64,000 bases of DNA from Amoebidium appalachense (GCA_963693365.1 CAVNZM010000012.1:5270001-5334000), one strand, 5' to 3'; shown: positions 1 to 14,112, numbered from the stretch's first letter. Numbers and translations are program-made. Notes: generated by a model from the sequence alone, not told the origin.

Positions 1-149
1 ATACCTTTCTCCTTTTCCCTTTCTTCCCCCCCACCTTTATATTTATTGATTTTCTTGCGAGTGTGTGTGCTTATGAGTTTGCACACTGGCTCTAGTGTAT
101 GTGTGTGTTTCAAAATGTGTGATTTTGTCTGTGTGCGTGTGTGCGCGCG

Positions 150-590
150 TGCCACCTTTCATTCATTCATTCTTTCTTCTTTGGTGACAATTTTTTGGTG
201 TGGTTTGTCAATATTCAGTCTGTGTTATGTGGTTGCTGGGGTTCGAATGCTATTGGTGCCACCTTTCATTCATTCATTCTTTCTTCTTTGGTGACAATTT
301 TTGGTGTGGCGTGTCAATATTCAGTCTGTGTTATGTGGTTGCTGGGGTTTGAATGCTATTGGTGCCACCTTTCATTCATTCATTCTTTCTTCTTTGGTGA
401 CAATGTTTTGTGGTGGCGTGTCAATATTCAGTCTGTGTTATGTGGTTGCTGGGGTTTGAATTCTATTGGTGCCACCTTTCATTCATTCATTCTTTCTTCT
501 TTGGTGACAATGTTTTGTGGTGGCGTGTCAATATTCAGTCTGTGTTATGTGGTTGCTGGGGTTTGAATTCTATTCTTTCTTCTTTGGTTT
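150..590 (+). repeat. Minisatellite, ~107-bp monomer, 4 copies
   Basis: The marker GTCAATATTCAGTCTGTG begins at about 207, 313, 419 and 527, giving a period of 106-108 bp. Each monomer ends in a CATT microrepeat followed by TTCTTCTTTGGTGACAA. Units 2-5 have two monomers at the same place, so unit 1 is expanded. It lies between the AP2 start of one unit and the PAS gene of the next. Short open frames here only reflect the repeat. Confidence 0.95.
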
Positions 591-689
591 TGGGTTTGGA
601 TGGTGGCACGCATACCTTTCTCCTTTTCCCTTTCTTTCCCCCCACCTTTTATATTTACTGATTTTCTTGCGAGTGTGTGTGCTTATGCA

Positions 690-2998
<2,309 letters not shown>

Positions 2999-4368
2999 AT
3001 GGATACCTCTCCCACGAAGGTTGCTGGTATAGTTCCCGAGACAGCCACTCGAACCAACCTCCTGGTCAACATCCTCCCAGACGACAGACAAACAAGCAAA
3101 CAAAGAGTATCTGCTAAAAAGAACAACATATTAGCCACAGACCAAGGGCCTGCCAAAAGTTGTCTTTTACGCAAGTGAGACACCAAGCCATAGGTGCTGC
3201 ACGTTGAAATAATTTCCACGGTGTTGCATATTATTCCTCGTAACCTTCTCCTCAGGGTGATACTTATTTCGTCTGGAACCCCCCTTCCCCCCCTCCCCTC
3301 CTCCCCCCCTCCTCGCCTTCCCCCCAACCCTCCCTTCCCTCTCGATCCCAACTCTTTCCCTACCGGCACAACACTAGGTACTTACAAGGCTCTTCAACAT
3401 GATGCAACCCCCTCCCCCCCCCCACCCACCCCCTCCTCCTCCCCCTCCCCCCCCCTCCCCCAGTCCCTGCCTACCAACTCTACCCGCGACTGCCATCAAC
3501 GGGCTTGGTTTTGCCTCCACCAGCAAAAAGCAAAATAGCGTGTTCGGACAAGATGCAACACACGAACACCAAGTTCCCAGGGCTAACTAAAATAGGGCTG
3601 GATGATTCTAGCTTTTCGGTGAGAATTGAAATGGAACAAAGAACTGTGCGGGCAATATGATGGCAGAGGCAAAATAATCATGCATGTATTGTGTTTGTGG
3701 GTGGAAGGAGCGGAAAAAAGCGGGAGTTGGAGAAAGGAGCGGAGGGGTAGGGGAGGGAGAGGACGGAGGGTGTGCAAGGGGGGGGGGAGAGGGGGAGGAC
3801 GGGAGGGGGGGGGGGGGGGGGGGGGGAGGGGGGGGGGGGGGGGGGGGAGGGGGGGGGGGGGGGGGGGGGGGGGGCGCAGCAGGCCCTTACGGTTCAGTAT
3901 GTCGAAGCTCACACATGTGGTCACTTGTACAGTACTCTGCTAGGTCAACACAAATAATGCGCTGGTTTTCCGGACTGCCTTGGCAATGTTTGGGGTTCGG
4001 TGGTGATGGCTTATCTAGCGTCATTCCTATTGGTAGAAAGAAAAATGGCGGGAAAATGTGACTCGTGAGCCCTCCTCACGTGTGCACGGCGGCGAACTTC
4101 GAAAGGGCTGGTTCGATCGACTGCAGCCGGACAGACCCGTTTGCTTTGCGCCGTCCGGGTACAGTACAGAACGGAAACATGCATATTCCAAACGCGTGAT
4201 CGGTTTGTTTGGCTTGCATATGATAGTTTCAGTTTGAAGGCCAGCTGTGGAAAAACACGGGTTTCAGCAAGCAGGCAACGAGAATGATGCATACACAAAT
4301 ATTATGTGACACACAGAATTCGATGAGCAAAAAAAGGTAGAGGCAGGCAGAGGTGGGGCGGGGGGGGG

Positions 4369-4420
<52 letters not shown>

Positions 4421-4471
4421 TGGTTTTCGATGGGAAATTGTGAAAACATTGTTTATGTAATCTAAAACTAT

Positions 4472-4599
4472 CTATGTATTTGCATGGGTTCGTTCTATCC
4501 TCGCACACCCCTTCAAAAAAATGGTTTTGCATGTCTTCAGACCTCTTACGTCCTACATAAGCATGCACACTAATAATTTCTTAGACGCACGCAAAGGGT
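4472..4599 (+). repeat. 128-bp direct repeat, copy upstream of PAS-1 (unit 1)
   Basis: ATGTATTTGCATGGGTTCG to CGCAAAGGGTG. Also upstream of PAS-1 in units 2 (about 17247-17372), 3 (33185-33310) and 4 (48629-48754), and around the middle PAS-2 exon in units 2 (21845-21971) and 5 (about 62793-62920). Two copies in one unit make a substrate for deletions that remove one or other PAS domain. Confidence 0.75.
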
Positions 4600-4631
4600 G
4601 ATCGACGTTTCCTGTGCACGCACACAAAGAC

Positions 4632-4646
4632 CACACACACACACAC

Positions 4647-4740
<94 letters not shown>
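4632..4740. repeat. (AC)n microsatellite before the PAS-1 exon (unit 1)
   Basis: AC array ending 18 bases before the 3' splice site of the first PAS-1 exon. Counterparts are at about 17403-17520, 33344-33474 and 48786-48890. Such an array next to an acceptor could act as a CA-rich splicing element, but that is inference. Confidence 0.95.
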
Positions 4741-4743
<3 letters not shown>

Positions 4744-4888
4744 CCACGTCCTACACAGGCGCAAGTGCCGGTTGAGTGGATTGGCGATTTGGTGTTTTTG
4801 GTCGATCGGAGGGGCATCATACAGCGTGCCTCCCCTTCCTGTCTGCGTTTCATGGGGGTGTGTTATCCCCCCCCCCTCCCCCCCGCCT

Positions 4889-4921
<33 letters not shown>

Positions 4922-5315
4922 CCCCCACCCCCACCCTCCCCCCAGTCCCCCACAGGACCTCGCCCCTCATTAATATGTCCCTCCCATCCACACACCCATT
5001 TTATTTACTCGATTTTTAGTTGGCATAGTTTGTTCTTTTACCGATATTCCCTGTGTGTGGTCACAGGTGAATATCGAAATAGACCGGCTAGCACACACAA
5101 CAAAATGTCAAAGAAGGAAGGTTTGTAGTCTCCCGTAGGGCATTTTTCTGCACGTGACTCACGACACACAACCCCGGGGTATACATCATTACGGTCCTTT
5201 GTGATATTCGACCGTGTGAACTGTTTTTTTTTCCTTTCCCGCTTTCCAAATCCCATTTCCATATTGATTACATGATTGTATGACCTCGTGCCTGTGAACA
5301 GGATTCGTGTCATTT

Positions 5316-5351
<36 letters not shown>

Positions 5352-5881
5352 TCGGATAAGGAAAAAAAAAAGTAGAAGGAAGAAACAGGACAACAAAAAA
5401 AAAATAAAATAAAAAAAGAGAGAAGGGGAAGAAAAAAAAAAAGGGAAAAGGAAAAAACCAAGCCTACCCCATACACCCACGCGCACCCCATACTACATGC
5501 AGTCCCCCTCCCCCCCCTCCCAACCCCTCCCTTCACCTCTTCCCCGTCCCCTTCTCCCCCCTCTTTTCCCCTCCTTTTCCACCCAGCACACACACCCCAC
5601 TCACCATGTGCTGTTTTCAGGCCCCAGCCAGTCGTCTTACCGGTCGCAGCATGTTGGACTTTGTGCACTGATCTAATGTGCGCCAACTGCAAGATGCCTT
5701 AGCAACAGTAACGAGACCCCCCCCCCCCCCCCCCCCCCCCTCCTCCCCCCCCCGCCGCCTCCTTGCCTCCTCCCCTCCCACTCTCCACTTACCCGCCCGC
5801 TCCACCTCCCCCAGCCCCTTCTCCCCCCCCCCTTCACCCCCCCGTCCCCTTCCTTTCCCACGGTGCTGCGGATGACTCCCC

Positions 5882-5912
<31 letters not shown>

Positions 5913-6663
5913 AAACACACAAACACACACACAGACACTCTCCCGCCCCACCCCTCTCCCCCCCTCACTGACCATGGGCTCTCAGTGCATGTGCCTGTCT
6001 GTTTCCATGTTTGTGTTTAAGTCGTGAACGTTCATCGACTCTGAACTATGCAGCAAAGAACTACCTCCCCCTTTCCCCCTCCTCCTCCCTCCCTCCCCCC
6101 CCCCCCCCCCCCCCCCCCCCCCACCCCCCTCCTCCCCCCAACTGTCCCGACAGCCCCTGTCAATATTTCTGTGCTGCTTCTCTCTGTTGGCTGAACGTCT
6201 GTGTGTTGACATTTCTCCCGGTTCTTCCATATGGAATCACACAAGTTCTAAAAAAGGGAAATTGCCCACATATTGGTAAAGCCAATTATTACTCTGGCGC
6301 CAGTATGCCTTGATAACATTTTGACCTCATGTCACTAAATTGCAAGGGTAAACTTTATGCTTGAAGGAAAAGAGCACGTGCGAAAAGTTAAAGATGACAG
6401 GGGAAGGGGGTGGGGAGGGGGGGGGGGGGGGGGGGTGTTGATGTTGCTGCTATTTTTCCACTTCTGATCCCTTTTCCGCTTCAGGGGGTTTCCTCCCAGC
6501 AACGAATCGCTTGCCGTATCCGTGGAAAGGTGCCACCCCCCTTCCCCCCACCCCATGCTTTTCGTGTTTTTCATGTCTCTGCTTTCGTTTTTGGAGCCCT
6601 AAAAATCAGCCCCCCTCTCCCCTTCCCCCCTCCTCCCCTCCCCACCCTCCCCCCCCCCCCACT

Positions 6664-6765
6664 CCGGCGGAAATGGCCTCTGCTTATGATTCATAATATT
6701 TTGTGTGTGCTTTGCATAGATTGTGTTGTGTTGTCCGTCGTGGTTATGTACCCCGCACTCTGTAA
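6664..6765 (+). repeat. Divergent relative of the C-tract-flanked insert (unit 1)
   Basis: GGAAATGGCCTCTGCTTATGA and the following ~80 bases align by eye with GAGGATGGGCTCTGCTTAT and onward of the 267-bp insert, including TTTGCATA..GTGTTGT.CCGT. Present in units 1, 2 and 4 (about 19435 and 50816). It suggests an older insertion of the same family in this intron. Confidence 0.4.
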
Positions 6766-8237
6766 CCCACTTTAGCCCTCCCCCCCCAACCACCCCACCA
6801 CCTTTCTCCGCCTCTCTCCCCCCCCTTCCCCCCCCCCCCCCCCCCCCCCTTTTTCTACAGCACTTCTCTCTCCGGCTCTGCTTCGTGTGACTCGTACAAC
6901 AAGCATGACAAAGCATACACCAATGGTATATAGAATCTGCCCCCTCCCGTCCTTCCCTGTGCCCTTGGAGCACGTGCACAGTGACGTGACCATGTACCCT
7001 GTGTGTGTGGACGGGGAGCAGATGACCCTCGTGTTTGCATGGTGCAACACCGACCCACCACCAGCATCCAGTAAGAGTTCACCTTCTCCCCCCCCCCCTT
7101 CCCCCCCCCTCCCCCCCGCCCCCCCCCCCCACCTCCTCCCCCTCCCCCTTCCTCAACCCCCCACCCCACCCCAGCCCTCCCCCCACTCCCCCTCAACACA
7201 GCCAGCACACAAACACACGGAAGTTGTCATCACCACCATCCCTCTTCCTCTTTTCCAGCTCTTCTGACCGTCTAATGTGTAATTATAATTATATTATCAC
7301 ACTCGTGCCTTTCCTTCTGTATAAGGCATCGAATGATGCTTCATGGTTGTCTATGGCCGTTGCGGTACTGGCCGGCCGGGAATTTTGGTTTTTTTTGTTG
7401 GGGGTGGGGGGGTGGGGAGTGGGCAAGGATTGCGTAAATTGGACTGGAGGAAATGCCACCCCCTCCCCTCCTCTCCCTCCCCTCCCCCAACATTTGTTGA
7501 AGCTCAAAGGTAAACAGTCTCTTCCATCTCCCCCGCCCTCCCCTCCCGCCCCCTCCCCCCCCCTCCCCACACACACCTAAGGTCGTCTTTGCCTCTCACC
7601 TGAGCGCCCAACCTTGACAACCACACACACACCACCTTACACCCACGCTCACCGAACCCCTCCCCCTCCCCCTCCCCCCGCCCCTCTCCCCCCTCGCCCA
7701 CCCCCCCCCCTCTCTCCCCCCCCCCCTCTCCCCCCACACACACATGCATATAGACCCCGTGGGATTGAATGATACGCCCTCAACTACGCCGCTTCTCCCC
7801 CGGCCACCCACCAGCAAGGGATGGTGCATCCACACCCCAGACGGCAGTATCACAGATGTCTACTCGTCAACAAACACAAAAGGTACCGTCCCCCTTCCAG
7901 CACCCCCTCCCCTCCTCCCCCCCCCCTCTCTCCGTTTCTCTCATTTTTTGCCCCCAAGTCGACTCTCTCTCTCTCTCTCTCCTCTCTCCCTTTCCCCCTC
8001 AGCTCCCTCCCCCTTTCTGCATATACACTGTTATACACTATATATTCCTTGCCTCAACCGATCTACCTATTCCACATGCCACATATACCCCTTTTTCCGA
8101 CCTGTTATCTGTTCTGCTCTTACCATCACTCCACCTTTACCTCCCCTTTCCTTGCTATGTTTTCTCTTAAGGTTCTCCAACAACTCATGGTTAACCTTAC
8201 CCTCCGTCCCCCCCCCTCCTCTCCCCCCCCCCCTCCA

Positions 8238-8300
<63 letters not shown>

Positions 8301-8334
8301 ACGCCCCTCTCCTCCCTCCCTTCTCCTTCCTCCC

Positions 8335-8379
<45 letters not shown>

Positions 8380-8666
8380 GCATCAACAAGAAAACGGATG
8401 CAGTGGAGTTCTGCCTATCCACCATTAGTCTAGAGTGTGGAGACACTCAGCCCATGCCATCCCGGGCATCCGAGTGCAGACTACTCGAAGACAAGAGCCC
8501 TTTGGTGTTTGGTGATGTCGAGCAGATACGGTCTTTGTGTGAGAAGGCAGCAAGGAGGGCCGGGTACGTGTGTGTGTGGGGGGGGGGGAGGGTGAGGGAG
8601 GGAGGAAAGGGAGGGAAGGGGGTGGCTGGGTGGCTGGGTGGCTGGGTGTGTGTGTTGGTGGGTGTG

Positions 8667-8709
<43 letters not shown>

Positions 8710-8965
8710 CGTGTGTGTTTGCGTGTTTTTGTGTTTCATTCTGCATTGAACCAACAGTGCACGCTAACCACACAGAAGCATAGCTTAACATTCACACCCA
8801 AGCTTTTTTTACCAAAGATCAAGCCGCGCGCAGAGCTTTCATTGACAATGACCCCAATCTCCGTCTCCTCCGTCTCCTCCCCTCCCCTCCCCCCCCCCCC
8901 CCCCCCCCCTCTCCCTCCCCCTCTCTTCCCCACCCCCCGCCCTCCCTCTTCCCCGTCTCCTCCCC

Positions 8966-8996
<31 letters not shown>

Positions 8997-9260
8997 ACCC
9001 ACAGAGAAGATGAGCTTAGTGAAGGTCCCTGGATCACGCAGGACGAAGCATCCGCATTAAACTACGGTAGCGTCCCCCGCCCCTCCCCTCCCCCCCTCCC
9101 CCCTGGCTACCGCCGCCCCGTGCAACCTGCGTGCACCCATCCTTGCTTCTCCAAACGCTTATCTCAGGCTCCCTGCGCCTGAAAATGTGTCCCGTCCCGA
9201 TTTCTCCCTTTCTTCCTACACACCCACCCACCCGAGGCTACAGGGTTCGGTCCAATCCGT

Positions 9261-9307
<47 letters not shown>

Positions 9308-9444
9308 GGGGAGGGGGAGGGAGATTATTGGTGCTGGGTGAACGGGACTAAACTTTTAGACCTGGTTTTATGGGTCATATATCATGCACTGCAAGCGTGG
9401 TTTGCTGATTTCTGACATGCAACCAACCCCTTCCCCCCTTGCAG

Positions 9445-10553
9445 CGGTCAAATGGATAGACGAAGCAACTGGCCAATCAGACGCGCTCTTTGTAGATCCG
9501 TCACCAGGCAACAGCCAATCACGTGCCAACAACCAACAACCATCCCGCGAGGCGTCGGAGCCACAAGGCTACCTGGGCCTTCTCGAACCTTCCCAGGGCT
9601 CCGCCAATGTGTCACACGCACGTGACCTCCTGCCCAAAAAAGGAGATTCTCGCAGCCACGACGAGATGACTGGATTTCGTAACGGTGCAGGGGAAGACAC
9701 TATTTGCGCCAAAGGTACGGCAAAACCATCTGAAAAAGGCGATGTCACGAATGGGAAAGAGGGCCGGGCGGAAAAGCCTTCAAACGACGAGGGTGGTCTG
9801 GACACTGCGGGCGTCACGCTGAACCCAACCGATATGCGGAAAAAGAAGCAACGGGAAGATACCAGAACGAGCCAGGGGATTGCCGTGGCTCATCACAAAC
9901 GGTTGCTTCTGTCCATCGACGTGAACTCGGGCCCGAATACCTTTGCCGGCCTGTGCGCCGAGGCGACCAATCGCAACGAGTTGTTTGACCGCGCCCTGCC
10001 TTCCTATTCGGTGCAAATCACACCACGCAACCAACCGTTTTTCCCCGAATACAACGACCTAAACGAAGCTTTCTTTCATCCCGGCGGCCCGCAACCTGCA
10101 CAGGGCGTTGAAATCCCCCCGCCACGGTCTAATTTGAGGATTTCAAACGAATATTCGCTGAACGTGTCGATTTCGACCTCCAACCAGAGTTTCAGTTTTT
10201 CGAGTCTTTCGAGCGCCGACCTGGCCCAACTCCTACGGCAGCATATCACGGCCACCAATGAGTTTGCAGCGGCCAACGCAAGATCGAATTTGGGATTAAC
10301 CCCGCACCCGATAAGCGGAAATCTAGGACTACCGATCGGATCGCACGAACAGCCCACACGCAGAACGTCGGCGGCACCCAGTGCGAGGTTTCTGCTGCCG
10401 CGATCGATCGCAAATGCACAGACACGTCCGATCGCAGATTCGATCTTGTCCGATTGCGTAATCGATACTCAGACACGGCAAGTGGTACCGGCATCTAAGG
10501 CACTCGGCGGTGTGTCGGATGGTGCTCTGTCAAGGAGTGGCACGTGTTCGTGA
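9445..10553 (+). CDS. PAS gene, long C-terminal exon (unit 1, open)
   Basis: Open for about 369 codons from the acceptor CCTTGCAG to TGA at 10551-10553. It begins VKWIDEATGQSDALFVDPSP and is hydrophilic with a Lys/Arg-Glu stretch (MRKKKQRED), then Phe/Ser-rich SFSFSSLSSADLAQLLRQH and polar repeats. No known domain recognised; it looks like a disordered tail. A GTACCG donor at 10485 could join it to the hydrophobic exon at 10752 in phase 0, replacing the last 23 codons. Its codon GC is clearly higher than the surrounding introns. Confidence 0.72.
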
Positions 10554-10581
10554 AACTTTCGGTTTTCAGTTTTTTTTTTGT

Positions 10582-10612
<31 letters not shown>

Positions 10613-10714
10613 GCGCTTGTTTGTTTTTAGTGTGCGAAGGTCTTTGTTTGTTATCATATTTCCTGCTGCATGCCTTGTTTGCCCACTCAATCATTTTCTT
10701 TTTTGTATCTTTCT

Positions 10715-10746
<32 letters not shown>

Positions 10747-10751
10747 CCCAG

Positions 10752-10841
10752 GCATCTAAGTTTTGTGCCCGTATGCTCAATTCATTGTTGTTGCTGTGTT
10801 CTCTACTTGCCATATACGGTATCATTGTTTTCAGTGTGTAA
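10752..10841 (+). CDS. Optional hydrophobic C-terminal tail exon (unit 1)
   Basis: After a C tract and CCCCAG the frame reads ASKFCARMLNSLLLLCSLLA, then IYGIIVFSV and TAA: one membrane-spanning stretch at the very C-terminus, as in tail-anchored proteins. It joins the donor at 10485 in phase 0. Copies: 25255-25341, 41719-41808, 55075-55164, with substitutions only. AATAAA follows at 10907-10912. If the intron is kept, the protein ends without the tail, so two C-termini are possible. No transcript evidence. Confidence 0.5.
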   Translation, partial: ASKFCARMLNSLLLLCSLLAIYGIIVFSV

Positions 10842-10906
10842 ACCCCTTTCAGTTTTAATCATTATCCGCGAAACAGGGTATTTAACTCTGAGAGGAAAAG
10901 AAAAGA

Positions 10907-10912
10907 AATAAA
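10907..10912 (+). terminator. Poly(A)-signal-like AATAAA after the PAS gene (unit 1)
   Basis: AATAAA in AAAGAAATAAAGAG, 66 bases after the tail-exon stop. Kept at 25407 and 55230; unit 3 has AATAAT near 41874. A G-rich stretch follows. Confidence 0.4.
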
Positions 10913-11329
10913 GAGAGGTGGGGGTGGCCGTGGGGGAAGCGAGGAGCAATAGCCACGAGGGCTTAAAGGAGGGGCCGGGAGGGGGTGGGCGACGGTGCGC
11001 CCGGCCGCGGGGGTGGGGCGCGGCTGTGCATATGCATGGTGGGGGTACGGTGGGGTGGGGGGAGGGGGCCACGTGAGTGAGGGGGGGGTGGCCTAGGGGG
11101 GAGAGGGGGCGGGGGGACAGCGGGCACAATGGAGGGAGCTGGTGGAGGGTCAGGGAGGAGGAAAGAGGGAGAAAGAGAGCGACAAGAGAGAGAGGTCGGA
11201 AAGGGAGGAGGGCCGGGGGAAAAGAGAAGCAGACGTCGGATATAAAGCCTTGAAGAGAGAGACTGAGAGAGTGAGATCTCTAGAAAGAGAGAGAAGAAGA
11301 AGGGTCGGGGAGAGAAGGGAAGGGAGGGG

Positions 11330-11375
<46 letters not shown>

Positions 11376-11628
11376 TGGGGAGGGGGGGAGTGGGGGAGAG
11401 ATCTCACTCTCTCAAGTAAAACTAACTAAAGGCCAGACAAGAATATATTTTGGCAGTAATGCACTAGATATCCTATTAATCTTACTATATAGTATAGCAC
11501 TGGGATTCTAGGGATACGTCTTATAGTCTTTGTCCACATTGGCAGGAGTTATAAATGCGCAAATCTCACTCTCCTGCATGTTGTATCCATTTGCATTTGC
11601 GCAGTATCTCAGACAGGCTGAGGTATCC

Positions 11629-11671
<43 letters not shown>

Positions 11672-12040
11672 AAAAAAAAAAGAAAGAAAGGAAGGAAGAA
11701 AGAAGGTGATGTAATACCCCTGATCAATGACGTCATATATACACGTCATATATACACATGTATATGTACATCTGACAATCACCGCTCGAAACGATACAGT
11801 ATGCACAACCTTGAATACATGTATCTTGCGTTTCCTTCAGCCTCCGTACCTGACCGCCTACCACACTCAAACTATTATTTTTCTGCCCCAACCCTCCTTA
11901 AAGCTAACCTTTTCACCCGCGCCTGAGCTGTGCCCCGCCACCCCGTCATTATTCCGGCCAGAGACGTCACCAACAGCCAATGGGGTGTCCTTGTTGTTGC
12001 TCTGTGGCCCTGCCTGTTGCTTTGAGGTGAACTGTTGGTA
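10913..12040. other. Spacer between convergent PAS and AP2 genes (unit 1)
   Basis: G-rich sequence to about 11130, then GA-rich sequence with an (AG)n array near 11334-11362, a unique AT-richer part, a C tract followed by oligo-A at 11631-11680, GAAA/GGAA repeats, and two TCATATATACAC copies near 11733-11758. I see no gene. Both 3' UTRs would lie here. Units 2 and 3 have a longer GA array plus about 45 extra bases; unit 4 has a 267-bp insert in the C tract. Confidence 0.6.
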
Positions 12041-12766
12041 TCACCGCCAATTTTTTGGGTCGCATAGGGGATGATGTGGTTGGGAATGTTCGTTGGCAGC
12101 GGTATGCGTAACACCATTGGGGCCTTCGTTTTTGGTTGCTATCGTGTGGTTGAGGATGGTTGGCGGCAGAGGGAGTTCGTACCCGTAGTCGGTCGGGCAG
12201 AAGTTTGTTGGGGGCAGAGGGCCGCGTGGTTCGTTTTGCTGCGCCCATACAGCCAATACTTCTCGATCGTATGCCCGGCCTCCCTCGGTGATTGATGCAA
12301 ACTTACCTATATATTTATGCTGCAAGTTGCCTAAAAAAGTTCTACCCCATCGGTGCACTTGGTAGGGTTTGGATAAACGGTATGCGCATGTATAGAAGGT
12401 GACACCTATGCAACCCTCCTGCTCTGCTTCCGCTCTACTCATGTAATCGCTACGAAGAAAAAAGTTTAGGCGCAGGAGTTTCTCTCGTTTTGGAATGTCC
12501 AGAGCACGTATCACATCGTCCCTTGCAAGTGCCGCTTCCACTTCTGTCGCGTAGCTCCCGCCGTAATGACAAACACCATCCTTCTGATACGCCGCTATCC
12601 AAGGCTTTTGGATGTAACTGTAACTGCCTATCTTTGCATACCATTTGCCCGCTTTACCACTTCAATATACTCCCCGGTAGTGTTGGCCTGTGTCTTTCAC
12701 ATTTCGGGTCGCAAATGGGCGAACGGGCCCAAAGAGTGTCTGCCAGCCGCGCGACCTTCCCTGCAT
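12041..12766 (-). pseudogene. Triple-AP2 gene, unit 1 (nonsense codon and internal deletion)
   Basis: Copy of the minus-strand AP2 gene. Compared with unit 4 it lacks 79 codons (237 bp) in frame near 12625. The first half of AP2 repeat 1 is fused to the second half of repeat 2 (...YAKIGSYSYIQKPW...). Codon 35, Trp in the YRGVYW motif of the other units, is TGA here (12662-12664). Translation from the usual ATG would stop there. Downstream the frame stays open through repeat 3 to the normal TGA. Confidence 0.82.
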
Positions 12767-13070
12767 AGCGTTTTACATCAGAGATGAGAAAAAGTACAGA
12801 TGTTTATTCTCTTTATTTTAGACTTTAAAAAGGCATCGTAAGTGCACTTGCGGCAGCTGAGCTTTGCGATGATCTTTGCCTACACCCCCCCCCCCCCCCC
12901 CCCCCCCCCCCCCGCGCGCCCTTCCCCTGGCCCCCTCTCTCCTTGTAAGCCCTCCCACAAACTTCACATTCGCACAAACGGCACACCTTAGGCTGTATAC
13001 CAATCCCGACACATTTAACTACAGAAATCCCCAATAAACAAACATCCACCGTTGGGTGGTTGACAATGTG

Positions 13071-13270
13071 TTGGTGTGGCGTGTCAATATTCAGTCTGTG
13101 TTATGTGGTTGCTGGGGTTTGAATGCTATTGGTGCCACCTTTCAATCATTCATTCTTTCTTCTTTGGTGACAATGTTTTGTGGTGGCGTGTCAATATTCA
13201 GTCTGTGTTATGTGGTTGCTGGGGTTTGAATTCTATTGGTGTGACCTTTCATTCATTCATTCATTCTTCT
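13071..13270 (+). repeat. Minisatellite, 2 monomers (unit 2)
   Basis: Same ~107-bp monomer; the marker starts at about 13083 and 13190. Confidence 0.93.
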
Positions 13271-13465
13271 TTGGTTTTGGGTTTGGATGGTGGCACGCAT
13301 ACCTTTCTCTTTTTCCCTTTCTTTCCCCCCACCTTTTATATTTATTGATTTTCTTGCGAGTGTGTGTGCTTATGCGTTTGCACACTGGCTGTAGTGTTAT
13401 GTGTGTGTTTCAAAATGTGTGATTTTGTCTGTGTGCGTGTGCGCGCGCGTGCGTTTCTCTGTGTG

Positions 13466-13573
<108 letters not shown>

Positions 13574-14034
13574 CCTCCCTCTGTGTGTGTGTGTGTGTAT
13601 GTGTGTGTGTGTGTGAAGGGGGAGGAGGCGGGAGGAGCGGGGGGAGCGGGGAAAGGGAGGTAAAGCACAAACTACACATACCGTTGCCACCATTCCAAAG
13701 GGAGACAACCGGCCAAGAGCAGTCTGACCGTTCTGAATGCCGAACACAGTTTGTTGGGGCCCTGTGCCGACCAGGAGTGAGACTGTATCCCCCCCCCCCC
13801 CCCAATTCCCACCGCACGTACGTGGAAAAACGTTGTGCGAGCCGTTTGTCAACCTTGTCTGAAACCCACAATACCCTCTTGTGTTATGTGTCTGCTCTTC
13901 TGCTTGGTGTGAATTCAGACATCCCCGTGTTTGTGTACACACAGGCACTGAACATACCAATTTAGCCCCATTGTTCACTGTGCATTCATAAATGTACCCT
14001 CAATCGAGCTGATCAGAAGGGGGTAAAAAATGTG

Positions 14035-14112
<78 letters not shown>

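Larger units (their letters stand above)
2999..10841 (+). pseudogene. PAS-domain gene, unit 1 (lacks PAS-2; broken)
   Basis: Multi-exon gene rebuilt from splice sites and phase. Exons: 2999-3174 (ATG), 3464-3572, a 3' site before 3880 with unclear end, PAS-1 at 4759-4857, 5621-5707 and 6485-6529, then 6861-7070, 7754-7882, 8381-8563, from 8818, about 9007-9066, from 9168, last long exon 9445-10484 (or to its stop at 10553), and optional tail 10752-10841. The three PAS-2 exons present in unit 2 are absent, so 7882 joins 8381 out of phase and meets a stop. A CGCG insertion shifts the exon at 8818. The PAS-1 exon at 5621 has an in-frame TGA at 5669. PAS proteins are usually sensors or dimerisation modules; the ligand is unknown here. 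The exon at 6861 is uninterrupted, unlike units 2 and 4. Confidence 0.72.

Noticed and set aside
2999-3174. First coding exon as a bHLH or bZIP DNA-binding region, as in animal bHLH-PAS proteins
   Set aside because: Basic residues are present, but there is no helix-loop-helix or Leu heptad pattern.
4541-4597. The PLTSYISMHTNNFL exon copy upstream of PAS-1 as a used exon in units 1-4
   Set aside because: Its phase does not fit the next exon and its donor is GTGATC. The copy in PAS-2 fits on both sides, so this one is treated as a duplicated relic.
5067-5126. Possible extra exon between the first two PAS-1 exons (reads VNIEIDRLAHTTKCQRRK)
   Set aside because: It has an acceptor and a donor in phase 0, but including it would insert 20 residues into a conserved PAS turn. 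Direct joining of 4857 to 5621 gives normal PAS spacing.
4598-5128. Long Thr-His, Cys-Val, Ser-Leu, Arg-Glu, Pro or Gly open frames throughout the window
   Set aside because: They are translations of AC, TG, CT, GA, C and G repeats in all frames, vary with repeat length between units and have no gene context.
6160-6313. Open frame ...YFCAASLCWLNVCVLTFLPV as a membrane exon
   Set aside because: Unit 4 differs here by an indel in the AAAAAAGGG run, and the exons on either side (5707 and 6485) already join in phase, so this is intron.
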